A DNA stretch of 64,000 bases from Flavobacterium cyanobacteriorum (GTDB lineage: Bacteria; Bacteroidota; Bacteroidia; Flavobacteriales; Flavobacteriaceae), in the NCBI RefSeq assembly GCF_002251835.1, contig NZ_NOXV01000304.1, positions 26,144 to 90,143 on the forward strand, in the 5' to 3' direction. The stretch's first letter is position 1; the number at the start of each line of letters is the position of its first letter. Positions 35,637-44,701 of this stretch are shown in pieces. Position numbers and translations under genes: made by a program. Below the pieces are notes generated by a model. That model searched no databases and was not told the DNA's origin. It saw nothing but the letters and a program-made list of their open reading frames with translations.

Positions 35637-36756
35637 AAATAGTATCGCTTCCGTAAGGAACCACTTATACAATATTTCCGGGAAACCGGTATCAAAAAAA
35701 GTCATTCTTTTTGAATCGGACGATTGGGGCAGCATCCGCATGCCTTCAAAGGCCGTTTATGAGAAGCTCGAAGCCAAAGGCGTTTTATTACACAAAAATC
35801 CTTATAACAGGTATGACTCTCTTGAAACTGCTGAAGATTTAGAGGCATTATATACAACACTAATTCAGTTTCAGGATAGCAGCGGGAATCATCCGGTTAT
35901 AACTACTAATTTTGTTACGGCTAACCCCGATTTTATCAAAATTAAGGACTCCGGTTTTGCATCTTATTCATATGAGCCTTTTACTGAAACATATAAATCG
36001 TATCCGGGCACTGAAAGTTCCTGGAAAATGGTGCAGGAGGGAATGGCCAACAATTTTATAAAACCTCAATTCCATGGGCGTGAACACTTGAATGTAAAAC
36101 ATTGGCTTATGCTTCTTGAGGAACCCGATACGGATGTGCTAAACGCTTTTAATGAAAAGGTCTTTTGCATGGATATACAGGGTAAAGAAAATGACAGGAG
36201 CAATTTGATGGCTTCTTTTGATTTTAAGAATACAGAAGAGCAAAAGTATGTTGTGGAAAGCTTAAAAGACGGCCTGCAATTATTTGAGTCAATTTTTGGT
36301 TACAGGTCTTCTTCTATGATTGCGCCCTGCAATGTATGGGATGATTCGGCTGAAAAAGTAGCTAAAGATTATGAGGTAAAATATATACAGAGCCTCCGTG
36401 GCAGGTTTGTGCCACAAATGTCTGCCGGTTATAAACGGGAATATCCCGCTATGGGTGAAAAGAATCAATTTGGGCAGTATTATTTTATCAGGAATGCTTA
36501 TTTTGAGCCCTCTACAAATAAAAGCTATGATTGGGTAGGAAATTGTATAAAGAAAATTGATGCGGCATTTTTCTGGAATAAACCGGCAATAATTTCGACA
36601 CACCGCCTGAATTTTATCGGGGCAATAGAACCTGAAAACAGGAAGAGGAATTTAGAAATGTTTTCGGTACTATTACGTAAAATCCAAAAAAAATGGCCTG
36701 AAGCTGAGTTTATAAGTACGGATGCTTTAGGGGAGCTTTATGAAAAACAAAAGTAG
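35629..36756 (+). CDS. NodB-like polysaccharide deacetylase-type protein, tandem copy 2
   Basis: This 375-residue paralog of the preceding gene starts at GTG inside its end. The same motifs are kept: LFESDDWGSIRMP, FHGREHLN, RSSSMIAPC and ISTHRLNF. Much of the remaining sequence differs, so the duplication is old or the copies came together by transfer. The two may act on different sugars or form a heterodimer; both ideas are inference. Confidence 0.65.
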   Translation: MIRNSIASVRNHLYNISGKPVSKKVILFESDDWGSIRMPSKAVYEKLEAKGVLLHKNPYNRYDSLETAEDLEALYTTLIQFQDSSGNHPVITTNFVTANPDFIKIKDSGFASYSYEPFTETYKSYPGTESSWKMVQEGMANNFIKPQFHGREHLNVKHWLMLLEEPDTDVLNAFNEKVFCMDIQGKENDRSNLMASFDFKNTEEQKYVVESLKDGLQLFESIFGYRSSSMIAPCNVWDDSAEKVAKDYEVKYIQSLRGRFVPQMSAGYKREYPAMGEKNQFGQYYFIRNAYFEPSTNKSYDWVGNCIKKIDAAFFWNKPAIISTHRLNFIGAIEPENRKRNLEMFSVLLRKIQKKWPEAEFISTDALGELYEKQK

Positions 36757-36759
36757 TTT

Positions 36760-38655
36760 ATGTGTGGGATTACAGGATTTATAGATTTTAAAGGAAGCAG
36801 TAGCGAGAAAGTGCTAAAAGATATGGTGGCAACACTCCATCATAGGGGGCCTGATGGTAATGGGGCTGAAGTTTACACAACAGGCAATAATGTACAGGTA
36901 GGTTTTGGGCACACCCGCCTCAGTATTATTGACCTTAGCAATAATGGCCACCAGCCAATGCATTTTGAAGATTATTCAATTTTGCTAAACGGAGAGGTCT
37001 ACAACTACAAGGAAATAAAAGCCGCACTCCTAAAGGAAGGATTTTTATTTAATTCAGATTCTGACACAGAAGTTGTATTGAAGGCTTTTATCAAATGGGG
37101 GCGGGAGTGTGTGCACAGGTTCATAGGAATGTTCGTTTTCATTATCTACAGCAGGAAAGAACAAAAGCTATATTTTTGCAGGGACCGTGCAGGGATTAAA
37201 CCCCTGTATATTTATGAAGAAGGCGGGCTGCTGCTTTTCGCATCGGAATTAAAATCATTCCACAAGCATCCCGGATTTAGAAAAATCCTCAATAAATATG
37301 CGGTCTATGATTTCGTACAATATGGTTATATCACAGGTAACCAGTCAATCTTTGAAAACTGCCGGAAATTAGCGCCATCAAGTTGGGAAGTCCATGATCT
37401 CAAAACAGGCACAAAGCAGGAACAACGCTATTGGGACCTTTTGGAACATTTTAAAAAACCACTTATAAAGGCGGATACACAGGAAATTACAACACTTACA
37501 GAATCCCTTATACAATCATCGTGTGATTATAGAATGGTAGCTGATGTGCCTGTAGGTGTCTTTTTGAGCGGCGGGTATGACAGTTCCCTTGTAACCGCTT
37601 TGCTGCAAAAAGATAAAACCGAAAAAATAAAAACATTTACTATAGGCTTCCCCGATGGTATAGATGAATCAAAATATGCCAGACAAGTGGCAGATCATTT
37701 AGGGACAGACCACACCAGTTATAACTCTACACATAAAGATGCACAGCATATTATCCCAAAACTTCCGTATTATTATGATGAACCTTTTGCAGATATTTCT
37801 GCAATACCCAGCATATTAGTTAGTGAACTGGCCCGGGAAAAAGTTACTGTAGCACTCTCAGCAGACGGAGGGGATGAGTTATTTGCCGGATATACCTGGT
37901 ATAATAAATTCTACAAGAGGTTAGCTGAAATAAATGCAATGCCGGAGGTTATTAAGCCACTGTCATCAGCGATAGCCCGAAATATAAATGTGCTGATACC
38001 CCGGCAAAAGCATCACCTCAAGCACAGGCTCAAAGGCCTTAGCAAGGTGTGGGCGGCCACGCCCGAAAACCGTCTTTCGGAGCTTATGTATCAAAGCAGG
38101 AGGCTTCCCGACAATCTCAATAACCTGCTGTTTCAAGAGCGTTTTGCTTCAAAGCCTAAAATATTTTCTAAAGATTATAAAGGGCTTAATTCTGAATATG
38201 CATCTATGCTGGCCATTGACTACCAGATGAACCTTACAGACTGCCTTTTGGTAAAAGTTGACAGGGCTTCAATGTCTGCATCTCTTGAGGGCAGGGAACC
38301 ACTAATGGATCACCGCCTTGCCGAATGGGCGGCACAGTTGCCTATGGAATATAAATTTGATGGCTTGACACACAAAAAACTATTGCGGGATATCACTCAT
38401 AAATACATCCCAAAAGAAATAATGGAAAGGCCTAAAGTAGGTTTTGACCTGCCTGTTTTTGATTATTTAAAAAGGGAACTGGCTTACCTGATAGATGAAA
38501 ATTTAAATGAGGCAGCAATTAAAGAGTCAGGAATTTTTAATCCGGGCTTTGTAACTTTGATAGTCAAACAGTTCAGGGAAGACAAGCTCCTTCACAAGCC
38601 ACTTATATGGAGGTTGTTAATGTTCCAGTTGTGGTATAAAAAATGGATGAAGTAA
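36760..38655 (+). CDS. asnB: AsnB-like glutamine-dependent amidotransferase
   Basis: This 631-residue protein starts MCGITGFIDF with the catalytic Cys2 of class II glutaminases, has LHHRGPDGNG, and a synthetase domain with the pyrophosphate loop FLSGGYDSSLVTALL and LSADGGDELFAGY. In Pseudomonas O-antigen clusters, related proteins such as WbpS amidate uronic acids. Because this locus makes UDP-GalNAcA and UDP-GalA, amidation to a uronamide is a good guess; free asparagine synthesis cannot be excluded. Confidence 0.88.
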   Translation: MCGITGFIDFKGSSSEKVLKDMVATLHHRGPDGNGAEVYTTGNNVQVGFGHTRLSIIDLSNNGHQPMHFEDYSILLNGEVYNYKEIKAALLKEGFLFNSDSDTEVVLKAFIKWGRECVHRFIGMFVFIIYSRKEQKLYFCRDRAGIKPLYIYEEGGLLLFASELKSFHKHPGFRKILNKYAVYDFVQYGYITGNQSIFENCRKLAPSSWEVHDLKTGTKQEQRYWDLLEHFKKPLIKADTQEITTLTESLIQSSCDYRMVADVPVGVFLSGGYDSSLVTALLQKDKTEKIKTFTIGFPDGIDESKYARQVADHLGTDHTSYNSTHKDAQHIIPKLPYYYDEPFADISAIPSILVSELAREKVTVALSADGGDELFAGYTWYNKFYKRLAEINAMPEVIKPLSSAIARNINVLIPRQKHHLKHRLKGLSKVWAATPENRLSELMYQSRRLPDNLNNLLFQERFASKPKIFSKDYKGLNSEYASMLAIDYQMNLTDCLLVKVDRASMSASLEGREPLMDHRLAEWAAQLPMEYKFDGLTHKKLLRDITHKYIPKEIMERPKVGFDLPVFDYLKRELAYLIDENLNEAAIKESGIFNPGFVTLIVKQFREDKLLHKPLIWRLLMFQLWYKKWMK

Positions 38656-38671
38656 TCAGCTTTGTATATAT

Positions 38672-39574
38672 ATGAATATCAGGTACAATAAAGCATTAAA
38701 GATACCAAGAAAATTTGTCAAGCTGCTGCTTGCCTCTTCTTACCCGCTGGTAACAAAAATTTTTCCTTTGCCCCAGGTAAAATCCATAGAAGAAACACTG
38801 GATAAAATCAACGAAACAAAATGCTCCATCTCCCGTTTTGGCGATGGTGAATTCTTATATATAATTGACAGGCTTAATCTTCCGTTCCAAAAATATGAAC
38901 CACGCCTGGCAGAGAAGATGAAAAAGATTTTAATTTCTGATGATTCAGCAATATTAGTGGGGCTGCCTATTGGCTATCATTCGCTCAATAATCTTAAAAA
39001 AGAAAGCAGGCTCACATGGAGAAGCCAGATTTCCTGGATATATCCAAGGCTTCGGAAATACCTTGATTTAAATAAAGTATATTATAATGCCAGTATGACC
39101 CGCGTATATTCCGGTTACGAAGACAAATCATGCAGCAAAGGCTATTTTGAAAAACTTATGAAAATATGGGAGGGAAGGGAAGTACTGCTTATAGAAGGCG
39201 AAAAAAGCCGCCTGGGAGCCGGTAACAATCTTTTCAGCAATGCCACAAAGGTAGAGAGGATCCTGGCCCCGATGCATCATGCTTTTTCAAAATATGATGA
39301 ATTGTGTAATGAAGCCACCAAACATGATAAAACAAAGCTGATACTCATAGCCCTTGGCCCCACCGCTACGGCATTATCATATGATTTGGCCAAAGAAGGC
39401 TACCAGGCCATAGATATTGGTAATGTGGATATTGAATATGAATGGTATTTAAGGGGCGCAACATCAAAAACTAAAATCCAGGGCAAATATACAAGCGAAG
39501 CAAAAGGCGGCAGGGATGTGCAGGACATTAATGATCCTGAATACGATTCGCAGATAATTAAAAAAATTATTTAA
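38672..39574 (+). CDS. GT-D-fold glycosyltransferase (DUF1792 family)
   Basis: This 300-residue protein resembles the DUF1792 family, whose characterised member has the GT-D fold. It contains the DGE motif in SISRFGDGEFLYI, the family text LIEGEKSRLGAGNNLF, and IALGPTATALSYDLA. These enzymes transfer glucose-type sugars to an acceptor glycan. It lies 16 bases after asnB and abuts the next gene with no gap. Acceptor and donor here are unknown. Confidence 0.8.
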   Translation: MNIRYNKALKIPRKFVKLLLASSYPLVTKIFPLPQVKSIEETLDKINETKCSISRFGDGEFLYIIDRLNLPFQKYEPRLAEKMKKILISDDSAILVGLPIGYHSLNNLKKESRLTWRSQISWIYPRLRKYLDLNKVYYNASMTRVYSGYEDKSCSKGYFEKLMKIWEGREVLLIEGEKSRLGAGNNLFSNATKVERILAPMHHAFSKYDELCNEATKHDKTKLILIALGPTATALSYDLAKEGYQAIDIGNVDIEYEWYLRGATSKTKIQGKYTSEAKGGRDVQDINDPEYDSQIIKKII

Positions 39575-40645
39575 GTGTACAAAAAGCGTATTGCGGTTGT
39601 AGGGCCCTGCATCAACATGGGCGGTATAGAAAGGGCATCGGCTACTATGGCTAACTTCATCAGTACACAGGGACATACTACATTGTACCTGGCTATATTC
39701 CGGCATCCCCGTTTTTTTAAACTAAATCCGGATATTGAATATGACGAACCACTCGACGGGAGTAATGTAACAAAACTTAGCCTCATAAAAACAATCATCA
39801 GGATTCGAAAAAAAATCATCGCCTTCAATCCTGATGCTGTATTGGCCTACAATAAGTTCTATGCTTCTTTAACCTTGATTGCCCTGGTGGGATTGCGCAA
39901 AAAAATTATAATTTCTGAACGTTCGAGCCCGCTCTTCCGCTGGAAAAAAAATGCGGCATTTATCAATAAACTGGCAACATTATTAAACCCGCCTGCAGGT
40001 GTTATTGCACAAACATCCGTTGCTTTTGAGCATCAATACAAATATTACGGCCCAAAGGTGAAATATAAAATTATACCCAACGCGTTGCGGGAAGTGACGC
40101 TTTACCCCCATGTAGGGCGAAATAAATGGATTTTGGCAGTTGGCCGTTTTGCAGATCCTCTTAAAGGTTTTGACTTGCTTATTGAAGCTTTCGCAAAAAT
40201 CAAAGCACAGGACTGGAAGCTTGTTTTTGCCGGAGGCGACGAAGACGGGGAATATCTAAAAGAACTATCCCGGGAACTTGGGGTACACGAAAAGATTATC
40301 TATCTTGGAAAAGTAAAAGAGATTGACAAAGTGTATGCGCAGGCAGGTATATTTGTCATTCCGTCACGCAGTGAAGGTTTTCCTAATGCCTTATGTGAAG
40401 CCATGGCTGCAGGATTACCATGCATAAGTTTTGATTTTGTAGCCGGCCCAAGGGATATTATTACCGACGGTGTAGACGGGATAATTGTAGAAAATGGTAA
40501 TACGGATAAATTAGCGGCAGCTATTGACGACATCATAACAGATGAACCAAAACGATTGCTGTTGATGAAAAACGCACCTCAAATTTCAGACAGGTTAAAG
40601 ACGGAAAATACCGCTCGTGAAGTGCTTGACTTCATACTCTCATAA
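39575..40645 (+). CDS. GT4-like glycosyltransferase
   Basis: This 356-residue protein starts at GTG directly after the previous stop. It has N-terminal GPCINMGGIERASATMANF, the usual GT-B glycine-rich start, and the C-terminal donor-site motif PSRSEGFPNALCEAMAAGLP. It should be a retaining transferase in repeat-unit assembly. The closest known type cannot be told by eye. Confidence 0.88.
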   Translation: MYKKRIAVVGPCINMGGIERASATMANFISTQGHTTLYLAIFRHPRFFKLNPDIEYDEPLDGSNVTKLSLIKTIIRIRKKIIAFNPDAVLAYNKFYASLTLIALVGLRKKIIISERSSPLFRWKKNAAFINKLATLLNPPAGVIAQTSVAFEHQYKYYGPKVKYKIIPNALREVTLYPHVGRNKWILAVGRFADPLKGFDLLIEAFAKIKAQDWKLVFAGGDEDGEYLKELSRELGVHEKIIYLGKVKEIDKVYAQAGIFVIPSRSEGFPNALCEAMAAGLPCISFDFVAGPRDIITDGVDGIIVENGNTDKLAAAIDDIITDEPKRLLLMKNAPQISDRLKTENTAREVLDFILS

Positions 40646-40671
40646 ATGATTAATTCTAATACAGATACCTT

Positions 40672-41709
40672 GTGAAAATATTAGTAACAGGCGCCGCAGG
40701 CTTTATTGGCTACCACCTCTCCAGGCGGCTTTTAGAAGAAAATAATACCGTTGTAGGCATTGATTCTATTAACGGTTATTATGATATAAGCCTTAAATAC
40801 GGACGGCTGCAGGAACTCGGTATAGTACCCGGCCAGGATACCAGTATAAAATACCCTGGCTTTAGTTTTTATAAAATAGATATAAGCCATCTCAGCCAGC
40901 TAAGTAATGTCTTCAAAGAACATAATTTTGATTATATAATACATTTGGCCGCCCAGGCAGGTGTGCGGTATTCGCTTGATAATCCGCAGGCTTATATTGA
41001 GAGCAATATCCAGGGATTCATAAATATACTTGAGCTAACCAGGGTACATAAGCCTAAACACCTTATATATGCATCTTCCAGTTCTGTTTATGGCCTGAAT
41101 CGCGAAATGCCCTTTTCTACGTCACATCATACAGATCATCCGGTGAGTCTGTATGCCGCCACAAAAAAATCCAATGAGATGATGGCGCATTCTTATGCCC
41201 ATCTTTTTAACATACCCACTACAGGCCTAAGGTTTTTTACCGTTTACGGTCCCTGGGGCAGGCCGGATATGGCATATTTCAGTTTTACAAAAAAGATTTT
41301 TGAAGGTCAGCCTATAGATGTTTTTAATAATGGTGATTTAATGCGTGATTTCACATATATAGACGATATTGTTGACGGAATAGTAAAACTTTTAGATGTT
41401 ATCCCCCAGCCGGTAAACAATCATAACAGCACAGAACCTGATCCTGCTTTTTCAGTAGCGGCCCCCTACAGGCTTTACAATATTGGCAATAATAAACCTG
41501 TGAGGCTGATAAATTTCATCGAAGCACTTGAAGAAGCCATAGGTAAAAAAGCTGTAAAGAATTTTAAGCCAATGCAGCCAGGTGATGTATATGCCACCTT
41601 TGCTGATATATCAGACCTCACCACCGCATGTGGATTTATGCCTGCTACGGATATCCGTTCTGGCCTTGCTAAATTTGTAGCCTGGTACAAACAATTTTAC
41701 AAGCTATAG
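40672..41709 (+). CDS. UDP-glucuronate 4-epimerase
   Basis: This 345-residue SDR starts at GTG. It shows ILVTGAAGFIGYHLSRRLL, GIDSINGYYDISLKYGRL, HLAAQAGVRYSLDNPQAYI and YAATKKSNEMMAHSYAHLF, the pattern of UDP-glucuronate 4-epimerases (Cap1J/LspL type). It converts UDP-GlcA from the UGDH in this locus to UDP-GalA. It therefore adds a second galacto-configured uronic acid donor. Confidence 0.88.
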   Translation: MKILVTGAAGFIGYHLSRRLLEENNTVVGIDSINGYYDISLKYGRLQELGIVPGQDTSIKYPGFSFYKIDISHLSQLSNVFKEHNFDYIIHLAAQAGVRYSLDNPQAYIESNIQGFINILELTRVHKPKHLIYASSSSVYGLNREMPFSTSHHTDHPVSLYAATKKSNEMMAHSYAHLFNIPTTGLRFFTVYGPWGRPDMAYFSFTKKIFEGQPIDVFNNGDLMRDFTYIDDIVDGIVKLLDVIPQPVNNHNSTEPDPAFSVAAPYRLYNIGNNKPVRLINFIEALEEAIGKKAVKNFKPMQPGDVYATFADISDLTTACGFMPATDIRSGLAKFVAWYKQFYKL

Positions 41710-41740
41710 CCCTTTCTTAGTTATACACCGCTTTTCGTTT

Positions 41741-42916
41741 ATGATTAATTCATTAGATAAAAAACAATTAAAAGTAGCCGTACTGCTTGATAAGGACATA
41801 CCTACTGACCATTCTTTTGTTCAGGGAACGCTCGAAAATTCGTTAAGTAAAAGAAATTGTCATATTACCTTTATAGGCTATAAAAGCAATATAGAAAGTA
41901 GTAAAAAAGACAATGTATCTTTTATATATGTTCAAAAAGGCTCTGCCAATTTCTTTATAAATAAGTTTCATAAACTGATTACATTTACAAAAAAGGTAAA
42001 AGAATCCGGGCCGTATGATGTACTGTATACCCGGAACGATCCAGTTTACCTTATCCTGGCATGGTATCTGAAAACAAAAAATATTATACGGCTGCATTTT
42101 CATCAAATATCGCATCTTCATGCTTTTGCGAGTTCTAAAAAGAACATGATTTATAAGATAAAGACGGTGGGTGATTTGATTTTAAGGAAGAAGTTTCTCA
42201 AATATGCCGACAGGGCCTTGCTAATAAGTGACGAGATGAAAGTTTTTTTAGACCAGAAATGGCCTGCTTTTTCAGATAAATATATTGTTTTTCCAATGGG
42301 GATTGAAGTTTCTGAATTTGAAGATATTATCCCGTATAATCAGAAACAGCTTGATGTAACTTACATTGGGACACTGGCCAAAAGCCGCAGGGTTGATATT
42401 ATTATTGATGCTGTAAAATTATATAATGATACCTACGGCCCACTGAAGCTCCACATTTGGGGGCAGTCCCATGATAAGCAGGATGATATTGACCTTAAAG
42501 CGCATACTAAAAAAATCGGGGCGGAGAACCTGGTTACCTTTTACGGTAAAGTCGCCAGGAAAGAAGTTATTGAAAATATAAAAAATACCAAAATAGGTAT
42601 GGCTGCCATACCTAACACAGGGCTGCTGAAACAGATTTCGCCAACAAAACTCATGGAGTATCTTGCCGCAGGTTGCTGCGTGGTCGCTACAAAAGGAATA
42701 AGAGATCAGGAAGATATAGTAAACGAAGCTTACGGTAATGGGCACCTTATAGATTTTACAGCTGAAGATATAGCAAAAGCAGTGCATAGCATATTATCTG
42801 ACCCGGCTAATGCTGATGCCCTTTCTCAAAAAGGCCGGGAATATATATTTAAGAAAAGGTCCTATACGGAAATGGCCTCAAGGATATGGTCAGAATTTGA
42901 TGTACTCCTGAAGTAA
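41741..42916 (+). CDS. GT4-like glycosyltransferase
   Basis: This 391-residue protein has a GT-B layout with DVTYIGTLAKSRRVDIIIDA in the middle and KQISPTKLMEYLAAGCCVV in the C-terminal donor domain, where GT4 enzymes keep a conserved Glu. It is AT-rich at the 5' end. It follows the epimerase by 31 bases. Donor unknown. Confidence 0.82.
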   Translation: MINSLDKKQLKVAVLLDKDIPTDHSFVQGTLENSLSKRNCHITFIGYKSNIESSKKDNVSFIYVQKGSANFFINKFHKLITFTKKVKESGPYDVLYTRNDPVYLILAWYLKTKNIIRLHFHQISHLHAFASSKKNMIYKIKTVGDLILRKKFLKYADRALLISDEMKVFLDQKWPAFSDKYIVFPMGIEVSEFEDIIPYNQKQLDVTYIGTLAKSRRVDIIIDAVKLYNDTYGPLKLHIWGQSHDKQDDIDLKAHTKKIGAENLVTFYGKVARKEVIENIKNTKIGMAAIPNTGLLKQISPTKLMEYLAAGCCVVATKGIRDQEDIVNEAYGNGHLIDFTAEDIAKAVHSILSDPANADALSQKGREYIFKKRSYTEMASRIWSEFDVLLK

Positions 42917-42935
42917 AGACGCAATTACTTTTACT

Positions 42936-44090
42936 ATGAAGAAAAAGCTTATAAGGATTACCACAGTACCTATTTCCATGAATATTTTACTGAAAGGGCA
43001 GCTTAAATTTATGAATGAGCATTTTGATGTAATTGGTGTAACAGGGCGTGATGAAAAACACTTTGATGAAGTTACCCTGCGCGAGGGTGTCCGTATGCAT
43101 GCCATAGACATGAAACGTACAATAAGCCCTCTCAATGATTTGCTTACATTATTTAAACTATACAGATTTATAAAAAATGAGAAGCCTTACATTGTCCATA
43201 CCCACACCCCAAAAGCCGGCCTTTTGGGTATGCTTGCGGCTAAATTTGCCGGTGTACCGGTAAAGATGCATACCGTAGCGGGAATGCCGCTGCTTGGTAC
43301 AAAAGGCTTAAAAAGGATATTGCTAAACAATATTGAAAAAATCACGTATTTATGCGCCGATAAAATTTACCCCAACTCTAAAGGGTTAAAAGATATAATT
43401 ATAAAACATAAATTTTGCCGCCCTGATAAACTGAAAATTATTGCAAATGGCAGTTCAAACGGGATAAATACCGAATTTTTTTCCACAGATTATACCGGCG
43501 ATAAAATACAGCTAAAGCAAGATTTAAAACATGAATTAGGTATTAAACCTGCCGATATTGTTTATACCTTTGTGGGCAGGCTCTGCACGGAAAAAGGTAT
43601 AAACGAATTAATTGGCGCTTTTACAAAACTCTTGTGTAGTTATAACAATGTAAAGCTTCTGCTAGTAGGGCCTTTTGAAAAAGAAAATGGTGTACTGGGT
43701 CAGGAAACAATTAAGCAGATACAAAATGTTCCCGGGATATTGGCTGTAGGGAGGCATGATGATATAAGGCCTTATCTGTTATGCAGCGATATATTTGTCT
43801 TTCCCAGCTACAGGGAAGGTTTTCCTAATGTAGTCCTGCAGGCAGGCGCCATGGGATTGCCATGTATAGTAACAGATATTAACGGATGTAATGAAATAAT
43901 TACAGATGGGCATAATGGCCTTATTATTCCCGTTAAAGATTCTGGGGCGTTGTACATGGCGCTGGAAAAATTATATACAGATTCTGCCCTAAGGGAAAAA
44001 CTTTCAGTAAACGCAAGGCAATCTGTTAAATCAAAATTCAGTCAGGAAAATGTATGGCAGGAACTCCTTAAAGAATACAAGGGTTATTAA
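42936..44090 (+). CDS. GT4-like glycosyltransferase (CapM/PglA-like)
   Basis: This 384-residue protein begins IRITTVPISMNILLKGQLKF and continues VHTHTPKAGLLGMLAAKFAG, the N-terminus seen in GT4 transferases that add the second sugar to a lipid-linked starter (PglA, CapM). The donor motif FPSYREGFPNVVLQAGAMGL is present. Standing just before the phosphoglycosyl transferase gene, it is a candidate for the second sugar addition, which is inference. Confidence 0.85.
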   Translation: MKKKLIRITTVPISMNILLKGQLKFMNEHFDVIGVTGRDEKHFDEVTLREGVRMHAIDMKRTISPLNDLLTLFKLYRFIKNEKPYIVHTHTPKAGLLGMLAAKFAGVPVKMHTVAGMPLLGTKGLKRILLNNIEKITYLCADKIYPNSKGLKDIIIKHKFCRPDKLKIIANGSSNGINTEFFSTDYTGDKIQLKQDLKHELGIKPADIVYTFVGRLCTEKGINELIGAFTKLLCSYNNVKLLLVGPFEKENGVLGQETIKQIQNVPGILAVGRHDDIRPYLLCSDIFVFPSYREGFPNVVLQAGAMGLPCIVTDINGCNEIITDGHNGLIIPVKDSGALYMALEKLYTDSALREKLSVNARQSVKSKFSQENVWQELLKEYKGY

Positions 44091-44095
44091 TAAAG

Positions 44096-44701
44096 ATGTA
44101 TAAAAATTTTATAAAAAGGCTTATCGATATTATTACCTCGTTTACAGGATTGGTGCTGTTGTCTCCGGTACTTATTATTACGGCTATATTAATTGCCTTT
44201 GCCAATAAAGGCACCCCGTTTTTTTACCAGACACGGCCCGGTAAGCATCAAAAAGCATTTAAGATTATAAAATTCAAGTCGATGACAGACGCCAAGGATG
44301 CCCGGGGAAATCTTTTGCCTGATAATGAAAGGATAACAAGAGTGGGTAAATTTATCAGGAAAACATCGGTTGATGAGTTGCCGCAGCTTATCAATGTCCT
44401 GAGTGGCGATATGAGCCTTGTAGGGCCAAGGCCGCTGCTGTTTAAATACATACCACTTTATAACGAACAGCAGCTGCGCAGGCACGAAATGAGGCCGGGC
44501 ATTACCGGCTGGGCGCAGGTAAACGGCCGCAACAGCATAAGCTGGACCGATAAGTTTAAGCTTGATGTGTATTATGTAGACAACGTAAGCCTTTGGCTTG
44601 ATATAAAAATATTGTGGATGACAGCCATAAAGGTTATCCAGCGAAAAGATATAAACCAGAGTGATAACAGGCCTATACAGCCATTTAACGGAACGAACTG
44701 A
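44096..44701 (+). CDS. PglC-like initiating phosphoglycosyl transferase
   Basis: This 201-residue monotopic transferase has an N-terminal membrane-inserted helix (IITSFTGLVLLSPVLIITAI) and the family motifs KIIKFKSM, RKTSVDELPQL, LVGPRPLL and RPGITGWAQVNGRN. Its short length matches PglC-type enzymes that lack the WbaP extra helices. PglC transfers di-N-acetylbacillosamine-phosphate to undecaprenyl phosphate, and the PglD/E/F-like genes downstream supply that donor. Confidence 0.92.
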   Translation: MYKNFIKRLIDIITSFTGLVLLSPVLIITAILIAFANKGTPFFYQTRPGKHQKAFKIIKFKSMTDAKDARGNLLPDNERITRVGKFIRKTSVDELPQLINVLSGDMSLVGPRPLLFKYIPLYNEQQLRRHEMRPGITGWAQVNGRNSISWTDKFKLDVYYVDNVSLWLDIKILWMTAIKVIQRKDINQSDNRPIQPFNGTN

